DNA from: Thalassorhabdomicrobium marinisediminis
GTDB lineage: Bacteria; Pseudomonadota; Alphaproteobacteria; Rhodobacterales; Rhodobacteraceae
DNA: 64,000 nucleotides
Direction: 5' to 3'
Assembly: GCF_003072065.1 (NCBI RefSeq)
Contig: NZ_QCYG01000003.1
Coordinates: 336,908 to 400,907, forward strand
Under the pieces are notes generated by a model, which saw only the letters and a list, made by a program, of their open reading frames with translations, was not told the origin of the DNA and searched no databases. The position numbers were made by a program, and so were the translations under genes. Positions within the stretch are counted from its first letter, which is position 1. Every line of letters starts with the position of its first letter. Positions 17,546-26,678 of this stretch are shown here, piece after piece.

Positions 17546-20500
17546 CTAGTCCCTTGCCCTTCCTCCGAGCTTTTCGGCCAAATCAAGCCAGTCTTTTGGC
17601 AGCCGGCTGCCAAGCGCCCTTGCTCCGGATTGAAGTAGGTTGGCAAGCGCACCAACTTCTTCCTTCCTTGCCCAGTTGATAGCGGCTTCGAGCGCGGGCA
17701 CATGTAAACTTGGTTGGGATAACAAAAAGCGCTGATGCTCAACGATAAAAGCCCATTCATCAGCGAACAGGATATGGAGTTGTTTGATCATGCGCGCACC
17801 GCAACCGCAAGCCGCCGCGCACTGAAGAAGGGAGAGTTGCCGATTGATGATATTGGAAGGGTGCAGCACTTCGTCATCTGGAGCTAGCGCGTAGCTGAAA
17901 ATCTGCGTGGCATAGTCCGCGGAGTCTGCAGTCGACGTGCCAACCAGAATCTCTCTCCATAGGTCTAGCTCAGGTGTGGTCGCTTTAAGCCGCTTTTGAA
18001 GCTCTACCAATAGGGCTTCACAAAAGGTAGTTTTGTCTGCCCGATCCCGTGCGCCAAAGTATGCGGCAAGTGCCGATGAGTGAACGAACACTGCTTTAAC
18101 GCCGGGATCCTCGAGATCACGGAAGTGCAATTGTTTGATCTTTTCGATTTGAGAGATTGGAGTTCCCGCCCTCTCTTTTTGAGCAACATCAAACGCGGCA
18201 GCGAGCTGGAGCAAGGCATGCGCGATTTGGTCGGGTGTGCCTTCTTTAACGGCAAGATCAAACTCGGCGGCGCCCAATAAGATGTGAAAGGCCAAAGTGG
18301 TCTTGGACCAGCTAAGATCTGGAAACAGATCATGCAGGTTTTGACGGAGGCCCACGATAATCAATAGCAATTTAATGTCTTCAAGGCGCCCACTCGGGCG
18401 CTCTTTTTCTTCCGGATAGTCGGCATCGAGAGCGGCGAGCGCGCCGTAGTGAAGCTCGCGTTCCAGACCGGTTGGGCCGCCGGTCGTCTCATGTAGCCAG
18501 CCGACCAGCCAGCGCAACTTTAGGTGAAGAGCTCGCGCCGCGTCATCGCTCTCCGGATCGATATCGTCCAGCATATTGATCAGCGGCGCGAGTTCGCGCA
18601 ATGCTGTTTCAACATCGCCGCTCCGCCAGAGACACATGGCCGCTTCCGCACGGAGCGCCACTTTGTGGGCGCGCGCAGATGTTACCTCAGACTGAACCGC
18701 TTCGGCAGCGGAGGCAGCCTCCAGAAAGGCCGTCCGCGCAGCCCCCAAGTCACCAAGATTAGCGGAGGCGACAGCCTGTTCTTTTAATGCGTACATGCGC
18801 TCAATATCAGAGCTTTGATCGGTGTGCGCGCGAATGCTCTCTAGTATTGCGCGTGCCTCTTCATATTGATGATCATGACCCAGAACTTTGGCCTTTTGCC
18901 GGAGCAGTCCTGGATGATCGGGCAAAGCTTCAATGCCCGTCTCGACGATCTCCAGCGCCTTTGGTCGATCGTTCTGGAACTCATCCCAGAGCACAGATTG
19001 AGCGATAGTGCATTCGGCGATGAGATCGGTCTCCCCCCAGTTCTCTGCCATGCTAGCTATTGTCTCGTAGTCGTCGATTGAGGAGGCCACATCAAGCTTG
19101 CCGGTCGACCAGGCGTTCGCCCAGGCCGATTGAATATGCAGGCTATATCCCTTGAAGAAGGTTCTGAGCTGGGAAAGGCGCCTCGTCCGCGCGTCGGGTT
19201 CCAAACGCTCTAGTGCAAGAAAGAAAGCCTTTAGTTCGGCCGGATTTTCATTGGCGGAAGCTCCGATCTGAAGCATGAAACCGCTGACGTCGGCGGTCTC
19301 GCCGAACTCCTCTTGCATAAGTTGAACCGCAGAACTTTGACTGCTTTGAACTAGGTCGGGTTCCATCTTTGCCAGAGCTTCAAAATAGGCGATGTAGGAC
19401 AAGCGCAGGCCCCAATCCAGGCGCGCGCCCTGAGCCAACAGGATCTTGAGCAGCGCCATGCTTGTCAGCGCGTTCCTAAGCTCTTCATTTCCGACCGCCA
19501 TGGCCTCGCGCATGGCGGCAAGTGCAATGGGTTCGAACAAGGTCTTTTCACCATTGAGGGCAGCGACATCGATCTGCAGCATGCGTAGGAAATGAGACGT
19601 GCTCGGATCCTCTGGCAGCAGCATCTGATCGGTTCTCAGGTAAACTAAGCCGCTTAGCTTTGCTGCGACTGCCTTGTGAGTTTCGTTATCGAAAGAGAGC
19701 GATTTCTCAAAGAACTTTGTGATGAACCAGCCTTGTTTGGACCCGAGGGCGGTCCAGAATACTGAATCGAGCGCCTCATATGGAATAGGTCCGCGTTTTA
19801 TTGTCGATATCAGAAATCCGGTCTGGACGCTTTTGATCGTCTCCGGTCCGAGATCCTCCTGCAAACCGGAAAGCAGCGGAGACAAACGAAAATAGCCGGG
19901 TGCCGTGGGCACTTTTTCGATCCAGGGACCGGTGAGCAAGTCGAGGCTCGCAGATGGCTCTTCAATGCTGGGGGCGAGGGCCGCGATGGCGATCGCAGTT
20001 GGACGGTCAAACTTGAACATTATGCAACCGAGTCGCTTCAAGAGGGCGCGGCCATGGTCGGTTGCATCCTCCAGCAAGCGGCGCCGCGCCTCGGCACGGC
20101 TCAGCTCGATCGCTTCGCTAGGCGTGCCTGAAATATCCTCGATCAAAGCGTCTATTGGCCAGCGGCGATGGTTAAGCGACACGACTTTCGCCGCAGTTAG
20201 TTGCGGATGACCGCCCGATGCGGCGATATGGATAGTCAGACCCCAGGCTTCGGCCTGATCCAACGGTGCGTATGTCTGCCCAACAAACTCGGTAATCTCG
20301 TCCACAGAAAGGTATGGGGCACACTTTGCCGCGTTTGGGGTAAAACGGGCCGCTTGAAAAGAAGCGGGGTTCAGCACGCGTGTCGAAGTGACAACAACGT
20401 ATCCCCCGCGCTCGCGCATCCAATTTACAAAACGACCCAAGCGGCCTGTGTGTTTTGCAACAGTGTCGCTGTCCATATCGTCAAGAATGATACCGCGGAC

Positions 20501-21553
20501 GTCGCCCCCAAGTGTGATATCCGTATACGCTCGATCCAAACGCCGCAGCATTTCGCTAGGGTTTGTTGGGCCGCGAAAATCTACCGCGAGCCAATTTACC
20601 TCGGAAGCTTGCGCAATCTGCAAAGCCAGAGTGGATTTGCCGGTGCCGCTAGCACCATGGAGCCAAAGGGCATGGGTATCATCGAGAATCCCCAAAAATT
20701 CCTGAACTAAACCTGTGCGCGTGGCAAGAATATCGGGCAAATCGATCTCTTCTACCGGGGCAGTCCAACTGGCGCGTGCCCAGCCAGTTTCATGGCCAGG
20801 TTGGCCGGGGCGGGCGACTTCGTGCAAAAATCCGTGCAGATCGGCTGCGGTCAACCGCCGAAGTGCGGGGTCGTTTTCACTGCCGACAGTGAACACACGA
20901 TCGACGATCGCGGCCGCGGTGCTTGGTGCCATCCCAACAGGGAGTTCAAGAGCGGCGAGACGTCCGGCAATGAGTTCTGCAAGCATTGCGTTTTGCGCCG
21001 CTCCGCTGGGCTGGCTGGTTCTCCAAGACACGCGGTTAATAAGTCTCGATCGCAAGGCTCCCTCATCTGGGTTGCTCTCGAGCCAGTCTTTGAGTTTGCC
21101 GCCCGGCAGAGTGTTTAATAGAAGGGCTTTGAGGGGCGCAGTGTCTGCGCCGCAATTGACCGCGTGCCAATATGCGATCCCGGTGACCCCGCCCGGCAAG
21201 TCTGCTCCGTGTTCCCTCCCAATCTCCATATTGGTATGAATGACCAAAGACACGTCCGGGACCTCGCCTTCTCGGCTTGTGGCCCAGAAGTTTTCAAGCG
21301 CGTCACGGGCGTCTTTGCTCGCAAGCGTAAGAGTGCGATCGCTGGCGGTGTGCTTGACCTGCGTCAGCTCGGTGCCGCCACTGGTTGTTTCGACGTCAAA
21401 GTCCTCGAAGATCTCGATCAGCAAGCTGTCGGCTTCGGAGAGGTTCAGCCAGGCGATGGCGGTTTCCAACAGCTGAAACCGAAACGCGCCTATCACATGC
21501 GCTGCTTGTCGCTTCGGATTGGGGGGTAAGGGTTTCTGCGGCTGGCTTCCCAT
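17546..21553 (-). CDS. Antiviral-STAND (Avs-like) NTPase with N-terminal Cap4/DUF4297 nuclease domain
   Basis: A single 1335-residue protein. Residues about 20-90 match the Cap4/DUF4297 endonuclease pattern: FRFQLLETAIAWLNL, then LLIEIFEDFDVET and ELTQVKHTASD, which supply the acidic and QxK residues of a PD-(D/E)xK site. A STAND-type NTPase follows, with Walker A GASGTGKST near residue 300, Walker B GIILDDMDSD near 355, and a winged-helix-like region to about 600. The rest is helical with TPR-like pairs, as expected for a sensor. This nuclease-NTPase-repeat order is that of Avs proteins, which recognise phage proteins and then cut DNA. The ATG at 21553 is preferred over a TTG at 21562. It sits beside a recombinase remnant, fitting lateral transfer. 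Function is inferred. Confidence 0.72.
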   Translation of the reverse strand: MGSQPQKPLPPNPKRQAAHVIGAFRFQLLETAIAWLNLSEADSLLIEIFEDFDVETTSGGTELTQVKHTASDRTLTLASKDARDALENFWATSREGEVPDVSLVIHTNMEIGREHGADLPGGVTGIAYWHAVNCGADTAPLKALLLNTLPGGKLKDWLESNPDEGALRSRLINRVSWRTSQPSGAAQNAMLAELIAGRLAALELPVGMAPSTAAAIVDRVFTVGSENDPALRRLTAADLHGFLHEVARPGQPGHETGWARASWTAPVEEIDLPDILATRTGLVQEFLGILDDTHALWLHGASGTGKSTLALQIAQASEVNWLAVDFRGPTNPSEMLRRLDRAYTDITLGGDVRGIILDDMDSDTVAKHTGRLGRFVNWMRERGGYVVVTSTRVLNPASFQAARFTPNAAKCAPYLSVDEITEFVGQTYAPLDQAEAWGLTIHIAASGGHPQLTAAKVVSLNHRRWPIDALIEDISGTPSEAIELSRAEARRRLLEDATDHGRALLKRLGCIMFKFDRPTAIAIAALAPSIEEPSASLDLLTGPWIEKVPTAPGYFRLSPLLSGLQEDLGPETIKSVQTGFLISTIKRGPIPYEALDSVFWTALGSKQGWFITKFFEKSLSFDNETHKAVAAKLSGLVYLRTDQMLLPEDPSTSHFLRMLQIDVAALNGEKTLFEPIALAAMREAMAVGNEELRNALTSMALLKILLAQGARLDWGLRLSYIAYFEALAKMEPDLVQSSQSSAVQLMQEEFGETADVSGFMLQIGASANENPAELKAFFLALERLEPDARTRRLSQLRTFFKGYSLHIQSAWANAWSTGKLDVASSIDDYETIASMAENWGETDLIAECTIAQSVLWDEFQNDRPKALEIVETGIEALPDHPGLLRQKAKVLGHDHQYEEARAILESIRAHTDQSSDIERMYALKEQAVASANLGDLGAARTAFLEAASAAEAVQSEVTSARAHKVALRAEAAMCLWRSGDVETALRELAPLINMLDDIDPESDDAARALHLKLRWLVGWLHETTGGPTGLERELHYGALAALDADYPEEKERPSGRLEDIKLLLIIVGLRQNLHDLFPDLSWSKTTLAFHILLGAAEFDLAVKEGTPDQIAHALLQLAAAFDVAQKERAGTPISQIEKIKQLHFRDLEDPGVKAVFVHSSALAAYFGARDRADKTTFCEALLVELQKRLKATTPELDLWREILVGTSTADSADYATQIFSYALAPDDEVLHPSNIINRQLSLLQCAAACGCGARMIKQLHILFADEWAFIVEHQRFLLSQPSLHVPALEAAINWARKEEVGALANLLQSGARALGSRLPKDWLDLAEKLGGRARD

Positions 21554-21947
21554 GTCACTCAAATGGGCGTTTCAATGTGCTTCGCGGATAGCCGCAACGT
21601 TCGAGAAACTCGCGGAACTGGAACACTAAATACCGCCCCTGGCACTTCTCCAGCTTTTAGGCAGCGGACTATCGTTTCATGCTCTCTTCCCATCGACGCA
21701 AAGGTAACAGATTGTACGGACCAATGTCCACTTAGGGGAAGCTGCAGAGTAGCGCATCAAATACCGACAAATGTCCGCTAAGGGCCGTCTCCGTCCTCGA
21801 CCAAGCCCCGTGATAGGTCGAGGCTGCACCACACACGTGCCCGGTGACTTCCTGCGCTTGGATTCACTCGAGACCACCTTCGACAACGGTGGTCAAATCC
21901 CACTTTTCAATCTATGGTCGCCAATATCTCAGCCAAAGGGTCTCAAT
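21554..21947. other. Intergenic region between the STAND gene and the bactofilin gene
   Basis: No gene can be supported. It separates two divergently read genes and must hold both promoters. Short degenerate repeats of the local intergenic type occur around 21700-21800. Confidence 0.35.
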
Positions 21948-22265
21948 GTGCCGAGCTCAGTTATTGAAGAAGATCTGACGATTGAAGGCAACATCAGATC
22001 AAGTGAGGGAAGCGTCGATATCAACGGTCGAGTGGTTGGGGATGTCAGCGCTGAGATTATTGCCGTTCAGCTGAGCGGTTCGGTTGACGGGGCAATGTCG
22101 GCAACGAAGATCGCGGTTGAAGGCAGCCACACCGGTAGTTTGAAGTGCGACGATCTAAAGCTTGCATCGACCTCACAGGTTCAGGCTGATGTTGTGGCCA
22201 AGGTGATGGCAACGGAAAGTGGCGCCAAAGTTAAGGGCAAGATCGACATTACCGGGCGGCAATAG
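21948..22265 (+). CDS. Bactofilin-family polymer-forming protein
   Basis: A GTG at 21948 with AAAGGG seven bases upstream gives a 105-residue product beginning SSVIEEDLTIEGNIRSSEGS, followed by the regular six-residue beta-helix repeats typical of bactofilins (VDINGRVVGDV, VDGAMSATKIAVEG, ATESGAKVKGKID). These proteins assemble into membrane-associated filaments. The frame is open further upstream to 21771, but that part has no family similarity. The neighbours do not suggest a specific role. Confidence 0.75.
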   Translation: MPSSVIEEDLTIEGNIRSSEGSVDINGRVVGDVSAEIIAVQLSGSVDGAMSATKIAVEGSHTGSLKCDDLKLASTSQVQADVVAKVMATESGAKVKGKIDITGRQ

Positions 22266-22328
22266 GACAATTCCAGTATCGCTACGCAGTAGCGTCACAT
22301 TTGGGCTTTTACAGCTCCATCATTCCAA

Positions 22329-22547
22329 ATGCGGCGCGATGCGCAAGTGGCCGCTTCGGTGACGCTGCGATGCAGCTTCCGGTCGAACGACGGCAGTGCG
22401 GCGTTTGTGACCGCGGCAGTCAAGGAGCTCGATCAAGACGCAGAGGTCACGGTCGACATCGACGCCCGCCGGGTGACCATTGAAACGACCGCAAGCGATG
22501 AGGCGCTGCGCGAAGCGGTTCGAGAGGCGGGCTATACCCCGGCCTAA
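22329..22547 (+). pseudogene. Heavy-metal-associated (HMA) domain protein with lost CxxC, probably frameshifted
   Basis: The last 45 residues (VTAAVKELDQDAEVTVDIDARR...) fit the second half of a small HMA metallochaperone. The expected GMTCxxC loop is missing in this frame and is replaced by SNDGSAAF. In the alternative frame, at the same place, the DNA reads QCGVC, a perfect CxxC. This suggests small indels have split the metal site from the rest of the domain. It lies among other copper-type genes (DUF305 and a broken CsoR). Confidence 0.55.
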
Positions 22548-22613
22548 GAATATAGATGATTGCGGCGCGCGGGATGCCCGCGCGCCTTTGATACCTGAAA
22601 GGTGAGCGGTGCT

Positions 22614-23516
22614 TCAGCCTTCGGCGCGGCAACCCAGGAAACCGCGGTAAGCGACTGTCAGACCGCGATCGAGATGGAACTTCATCTCCGCCTCCGAACG
22701 GCGGAAGTTACTTTCGGTATCGCTCCAGTCCGCGCCCGCGATCGGGGCCACCGACACCTCGATGCCCTCCGCCGTATAGCGTGCGCCGTCGGCAAGGGCT
22801 GCTTCGTCGACCGGTGCTTCAGTTGTCAGTTTCACCAACGTCCCAGACATTTTAATGCCGCCCGTTTCTTGGGCCATGATGAGGGTCGGTTCCCCCTCGT
22901 TGGTGCGGCGGAACTCACAGACCGCGGGCCCTCCCAGAAGGCCCTCAACATCTTCGGGCTTGAGCCCCGCGGGATCGATGCCGGCCAGCTCGGCGGAAGC
23001 CATCGCTTCTTCGACCGTCCCGACTTTCGCTGGTTCATCAGGGTTGCCCAATTCCGGGTCCGTTGCATCCCCGTTCTCTTCGATGTCAGCGATCAGGCTG
23101 CGCATCTCGGCGATCTCTTTGCGCTGCGCCGCGATGATGCCCTCGGCCATCTTCTTCACCCGCGGGTCCGACAGTTCGGCGCGTTCCGAGGTCATGATGG
23201 CAATGGAATGGTGCGGGATCATCGCGCGCATGTAGCTCGTGTCGCCCACGGTAACTTGGCTGCGCACCAGCCACAGCGTCCCGGCGAAGACGGCGATGGA
23301 CCCCACGTAGATCGCGATATTGATGGCCTTGTTGTCATACATCGAAAGCATGAAGCTCAGCATGATTACGGCCATGACCGCCCCCATCAGGAGCGCCATA
23401 TAGGTTCGGGTTTCGCTGAAGAATACATGCTCAAAGGCATAGGTATTCAGATACATCAGGCCGAACATTACTATCGTGGAGGTCGCGATCATTGCAGCGA
23501 AACGCCAGTAGGACAT
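22614..23516 (-). CDS. DUF305 membrane protein, probably copper-related
   Basis: The 300-residue protein has four N-terminal membrane helices (about 5-105). Then comes the DUF305 core with YMRAMIPHHSIAIMTSERAE, a His/Met-rich motif suited to metal binding, and EGIIAAQRKEIAEM. A second, Gly/Asp-containing region ends with MKFHLDRGLTVAYRGFLGC. DUF305 proteins commonly accompany copper-resistance genes. The adjacent HMA remnant and CsoR remnant support a former copper locus. No catalytic activity can be claimed. Confidence 0.78.
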   Translation of the reverse strand: MSYWRFAAMIATSTIVMFGLMYLNTYAFEHVFFSETRTYMALLMGAVMAVIMLSFMLSMYDNKAINIAIYVGSIAVFAGTLWLVRSQVTVGDTSYMRAMIPHHSIAIMTSERAELSDPRVKKMAEGIIAAQRKEIAEMRSLIADIEENGDATDPELGNPDEPAKVGTVEEAMASAELAGIDPAGLKPEDVEGLLGGPAVCEFRRTNEGEPTLIMAQETGGIKMSGTLVKLTTEAPVDEAALADGARYTAEGIEVSVAPIAGADWSDTESNFRRSEAEMKFHLDRGLTVAYRGFLGCRAEG

Positions 23517-23703
23517 GGGATGGTTTCCTATAACAAGGTTGGCGCGAGAGGCTCCTTCGCGCTGTGGTATTCAGGGATTTTAATTCGTAGCACCGTCGGT
23601 GTCCAAAATATGCCATTCGGTCGTTGAACCAGCATGTGACCCGGGCAGCGCCGATACTCTCCTATGGTATGATAACTGGTCACTGTTGGCATAGTTCCTT
23701 TGC

Positions 23704-23899
23704 GTGGAGGCGCGAGACGCGGGAGCGAGGCAGAACAAGGAAGCTATTGTGAGACATTTGGCGCGTTTGGAAGGGCAGCTCCGGGGCGGAACGCGCATGG
23801 TGGACGAAGACCGCTATTGCTTTGATGTCTTGGTGCAAACCGCTGCGGGCCGACGAGCGCTTGGTGGTAGAGGATCACGCCAACCACTGTATGGAATAA
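23704..23899 (+). pseudogene. CsoR/RcnR-type metal-sensing repressor, frameshifted
   Basis: The plus strand reads KEAIVRHLARLEGQLRGG and then MVDEDRYCFDVLVQTAA, the CsoR four-helix pattern with its first Cys. The frame then shifts near 23845, and a neighbouring frame gives DERLVVEDHANHCME and a stop at 23897-23899, which is the second helix with its His and Cys ligands. About ten residues are missing at the joint. The Cys-His-Cys copper-site pattern is recognisable across the two frames, so a former Cu(I)-responsive regulator is likely. Confidence 0.65.
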
Positions 23900-23924
23900 G
23901 CGTTCCTATCTGGCGACGGCGAAG

Positions 23925-24026
23925 AATAGCGTTAAGCGTTTCGCGAGCGGGACGCTCGGCTGGAAATGGCCCGCCCTTGTTCCATGCCGGGTGGTAGGCA
24001 CGGATAGCTGGAAGATTGGCAGCGCA
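23925..24026 (-). pseudogene. N-terminal scrap of a tyrosine recombinase
   Basis: The minus strand encodes ANLPAIRAYHPAWNKGGPF and a following RP-rich stretch. This matches the N-terminus of the intact integrase at 35339-35971 (SNLPAIRALRPAWNKGRIV). Nothing of the catalytic domain remains. Confidence 0.55.
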
Positions 24027-24174
24027 CATGGCGTTTTACGCCGTTCCGCCACACATGCCAGCGCTGCGCCGAACTTGTCTCGACGCTACATCGTGCCGCG
24101 CCGCGTTGCCGCAGGGCTGCTTGACGCCCGAAGCCGTGCTTGACTTAGCATGAGCAAGGGCTTTGTTGTCGAAC

Positions 24175-24756
24175 ATGACTGACCTTTCCGCTCAATCACT
24201 GGATGACCTCACCCTCGACGAGGCCGCCCGACCGAAAGCGCCGCCAGTGCCGGAGGCAACGGATGGACACCGCCGTCAAGGGCGGCAACTGGCTGCGATC
24301 CACCGTCACTACCTGATGGAAATCGCTCAGATCGGTGCGGTCCTGTCCCGGATAGAAGCTGGGGAGTGCCCTCCCGATAACCTCAAGCGGATCGTTCTAT
24401 CGCTTGATATGGCCGAAAACTTTCGCGCATTCGGATCTCTCTGCGGGCGCGAATGCCAAATTCTCAAGTTTCACCACGACATCGAAAGTGCCGACATGTT
24501 CCCGCGGATCGAGGCAGCGGGCGGCGGCAAGTTCCGCGAGGTCGTGGCCAAGCTGAAGGCAGAACACGAGGTCGTCCACGAGCTGATCATCCGCCTCGGT
24601 GGGGCTGCGGATGCTCTGGCGAAAGATCCGCAGGACGAAAATTTCGTTCAAGCCGCCATAACATTCAGAAAGTTGGAAGAGGTCATACGCTCTCACTTTG
24701 GCTACGAGGAAACTGAATTGGCGGAAGCCATTGGATACTACCTCGGCTCCATCTGA
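24175..24756 (+). CDS. Hemerythrin-like (HHE) domain protein
   Basis: The 193-residue helical protein carries the metal-binding His/Glu pattern spread over four helices: AIHRHYLMEI, KFHHDIESADMFPRIE, KAEHEVVHELI and RSHFGYEETEL. Such proteins bind a di-iron centre and sense or store O2 or NO; some have regulatory roles. The ATG at 24175 is preferred over two upstream TTG codons. It stands alone next to remnants of metal genes. Confidence 0.85.
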   Translation: MTDLSAQSLDDLTLDEAARPKAPPVPEATDGHRRQGRQLAAIHRHYLMEIAQIGAVLSRIEAGECPPDNLKRIVLSLDMAENFRAFGSLCGRECQILKFHHDIESADMFPRIEAAGGGKFREVVAKLKAEHEVVHELIIRLGGAADALAKDPQDENFVQAAITFRKLEEVIRSHFGYEETELAEAIGYYLGSI

Positions 24757-25161
24757 AGGCTTCAGATAGATTTCCCCGCATTTTCATCTAAAAATTCCGT
24801 TTGTCGCCCGAAACGGACAAACAATCACCAAACTGGACAGCCTCTTAGTCCCACATAGGCGACGTCTGCCTGCCCAGAATGCTGCGGTCTGCGTCAATGG
24901 CAGCTTCGGGAAAGCTGCGATGCGGCGTCCGCTCTCATGGTCACGGTCGGTTTTGGGCCGCTCACATCACCCAGGCAGGGAGGGGCGGATTGCAGACTTT
25001 CGCTGCCACCGCACCCCATATTTCTGAGTGATGAAGAGCGGGCGTTCAAGCGAAGTTGATAGGCCGACAAACCGATATTCAAATGACGCACACGCGACGC
25101 GAGAAGTTCTTGCCGTTTATCTTAGCCCGCGAAAACAACCTCTGGCTGCGATCAGGTGCGA
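24757..25161. repeat. Gene-free stretch with degenerate dispersed intergenic repeats
   Basis: No supported gene. Several short phrases resemble other gaps in the window: aatggcagctt..., gcggattgcagactttcgctgc and similar at about 24890-25060. Comparable phrases recur near 29605, 34710, 36090 and 38310. Confidence 0.45.
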
Positions 25162-25169
25162 ACTACCTA
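25162..25169. repeat. Target-site duplication, left copy
   Basis: The 8-bp sequence actaccta flanks the IS element on the left and recurs exactly at 26671-26678 on the right. Confidence 0.7.
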
Positions 25170-26670
25170 GTCGACGTTGAACAAGACGTTTCAGGCAGCG
25201 GCGGATGGGCGTGAGCGTTGGTTTTCGCCCCTGATGATCACAGTTGCCGAAAGTGTGGTGGTGATTGCCGCGAGCAGATAGGCCAAAAGATACCTGAGGT
25301 GGTTCAGGATCTTTCGGATATTGTGGCCACAGCCGCAGAGGACGGCAAAGATCGCATCGCCGCGGGTCCCTTTGAGGGGACATCTTGCGAGGCGACCGTC
25401 TGTTTTCATGTGTCCGATCTCGGGCTCGATGGCGCTGCGCCGTCGGAGGAGCGCCTTCAGGGACGGGGTAAGCCCTCGTCGTGATCCGGAGATCAGAACC
25501 CGTGTGGTTTCCACGCCGTGGCCACGATAGCCGCGGTCGACAACGGCAATGGTTGGACGCTGTTCGGTCAAGATTTCTACCTGCTCCAAGGCCTCTGCCA
25601 ACGTGTGGCCATCATAGGGGTTCCCGGGCAACGCGCGCATGCCGACCACAAAGCCTTCATTTATCGTCGTGGCGATGCTGACCTTGGTGCCAAATTCATA
25701 CCGGACCCGGGCCTTGCCCTTGGAGATGCAATCGACGGCGGGTTCATGCAGGGCATAGATTTTACCGCCGCCTCTGGGGGCCTGGTGCAGTAAGCGCGAG
25801 ACCAGAATCAGGGTGTCGAGGACAGTTTCTCGGAAGGTGCCGGGCGGGATGAGATCAATCTGACGCCGCAAGTCGCGCATGACCCGTCCAGTATAGCCCT
25901 TCAATGTCCTCAAAGCCTTGCGCATGCGCTTGAACTGTCGCGCGTGGGCATAGCGACCGACCTGCGCCGCCAGCAGCGGCGCCTTGCGCGCATAGGTCTG
26001 GCGCAATTGGACCCCGGCCTCCTGAGCCAGGGCCACAATTTTGGCTCTGGCTTTCTCATAGAGCCGCGCATCGGTAGGATAGGCGGTGTTCTTTTCCATG
26101 ACGGTCGTATCGATGGATACGCGCGACAGGCTGTCATCGTCCACAACGCCACTTGAGCGCCCCGCCTCGATTGTCTTCGTCAGCAGCCACTCGGCACCTT
26201 CATCGCCGATCCGGTCGCGCCAACGGCTGAGCGACGAGGGATGAATTGGCGGCTGATGTTGAAAGAAGACCTCGCCAGCAAAGTGCTGGAAATACGGGTT
26301 CTCGACCCAGCGCTCTACAACGGCTTCATCCGACAGGCGATGCAGATGCTGAAGATACATTAGCCCGGCCACCAGACGCGGTGGTGTCGCCGGCCGTCCC
26401 GTCCCGGAGGGAAAGAACCCGGCCCATTCTCGCTCGAAAAACTCCCAATCGATCAGCGCGGCCAGCTTCACCAGCTCATGACGCATGTCGATCAGATCAA
26501 CGAGACGAGGACGCAGCAAGTCATCCTGTTCAAGGGGGCGATCACGGTGTTTCATGGCCAAACCAAATTGCAGGGTTTTCAATGGGATATTATAGAACCC
26601 TGCAGTCAAAGGCCACCAAAATCACGGCTTAATCATTCATTATCAACAGCTTAGGTGTTGTTCAAGTCGA
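25170..26670. mobile_element. Complete IS5-superfamily insertion sequence, about 1.5 kb
   Basis: The element of about 1501 bp is bounded by imperfect inverted ends (left tcgacgttgaacaagac, right complement tcgacttgaacaacac) and by an 8-bp direct repeat actaccta. It carries one full-length transposase gene. The intact ends, duplication and reading frame indicate a recent insertion. Group assignment (IS1478/ISL2-like within the IS5 superfamily, sometimes listed with IS1182) is from the size and pattern of the transposase. Confidence 0.85.
25191..26555 (-). CDS. IS transposase (DDE, IS5 superfamily / IS1182-like)
   Basis: The start at 26555 gives MKHRDRPLEQDDLLRPRLVD and a 454-residue protein. 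N-terminal DUF772-type features (HELVKLAALIDWEFFE, then LRPRLVAGLMYLQHL) are followed by the DDE core: the first Asp in RVSIDTTVMEKNTAYPTD, the second in AVVDRGYRGH, and the Glu in RRRSAIEPEIGHMK. No frameshift or internal stop is visible. It occupies nearly the whole element. Confidence 0.88.
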   Translation of the reverse strand: MKHRDRPLEQDDLLRPRLVDLIDMRHELVKLAALIDWEFFEREWAGFFPSGTGRPATPPRLVAGLMYLQHLHRLSDEAVVERWVENPYFQHFAGEVFFQHQPPIHPSSLSRWRDRIGDEGAEWLLTKTIEAGRSSGVVDDDSLSRVSIDTTVMEKNTAYPTDARLYEKARAKIVALAQEAGVQLRQTYARKAPLLAAQVGRYAHARQFKRMRKALRTLKGYTGRVMRDLRRQIDLIPPGTFRETVLDTLILVSRLLHQAPRGGGKIYALHEPAVDCISKGKARVRYEFGTKVSIATTINEGFVVGMRALPGNPYDGHTLAEALEQVEILTEQRPTIAVVDRGYRGHGVETTRVLISGSRRGLTPSLKALLRRRSAIEPEIGHMKTDGRLARCPLKGTRGDAIFAVLCGCGHNIRKILNHLRYLLAYLLAAITTTLSATVIIRGENQRSRPSAAA

Positions 26671-26678
26671 ACTACCTA
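26671..26678. repeat. Target-site duplication, right copy
   Basis: Exact copy of the 8-bp sequence at 25162-25169. It contains the stop codon of the NifU-like gene, which therefore keeps its natural end. Confidence 0.7.
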
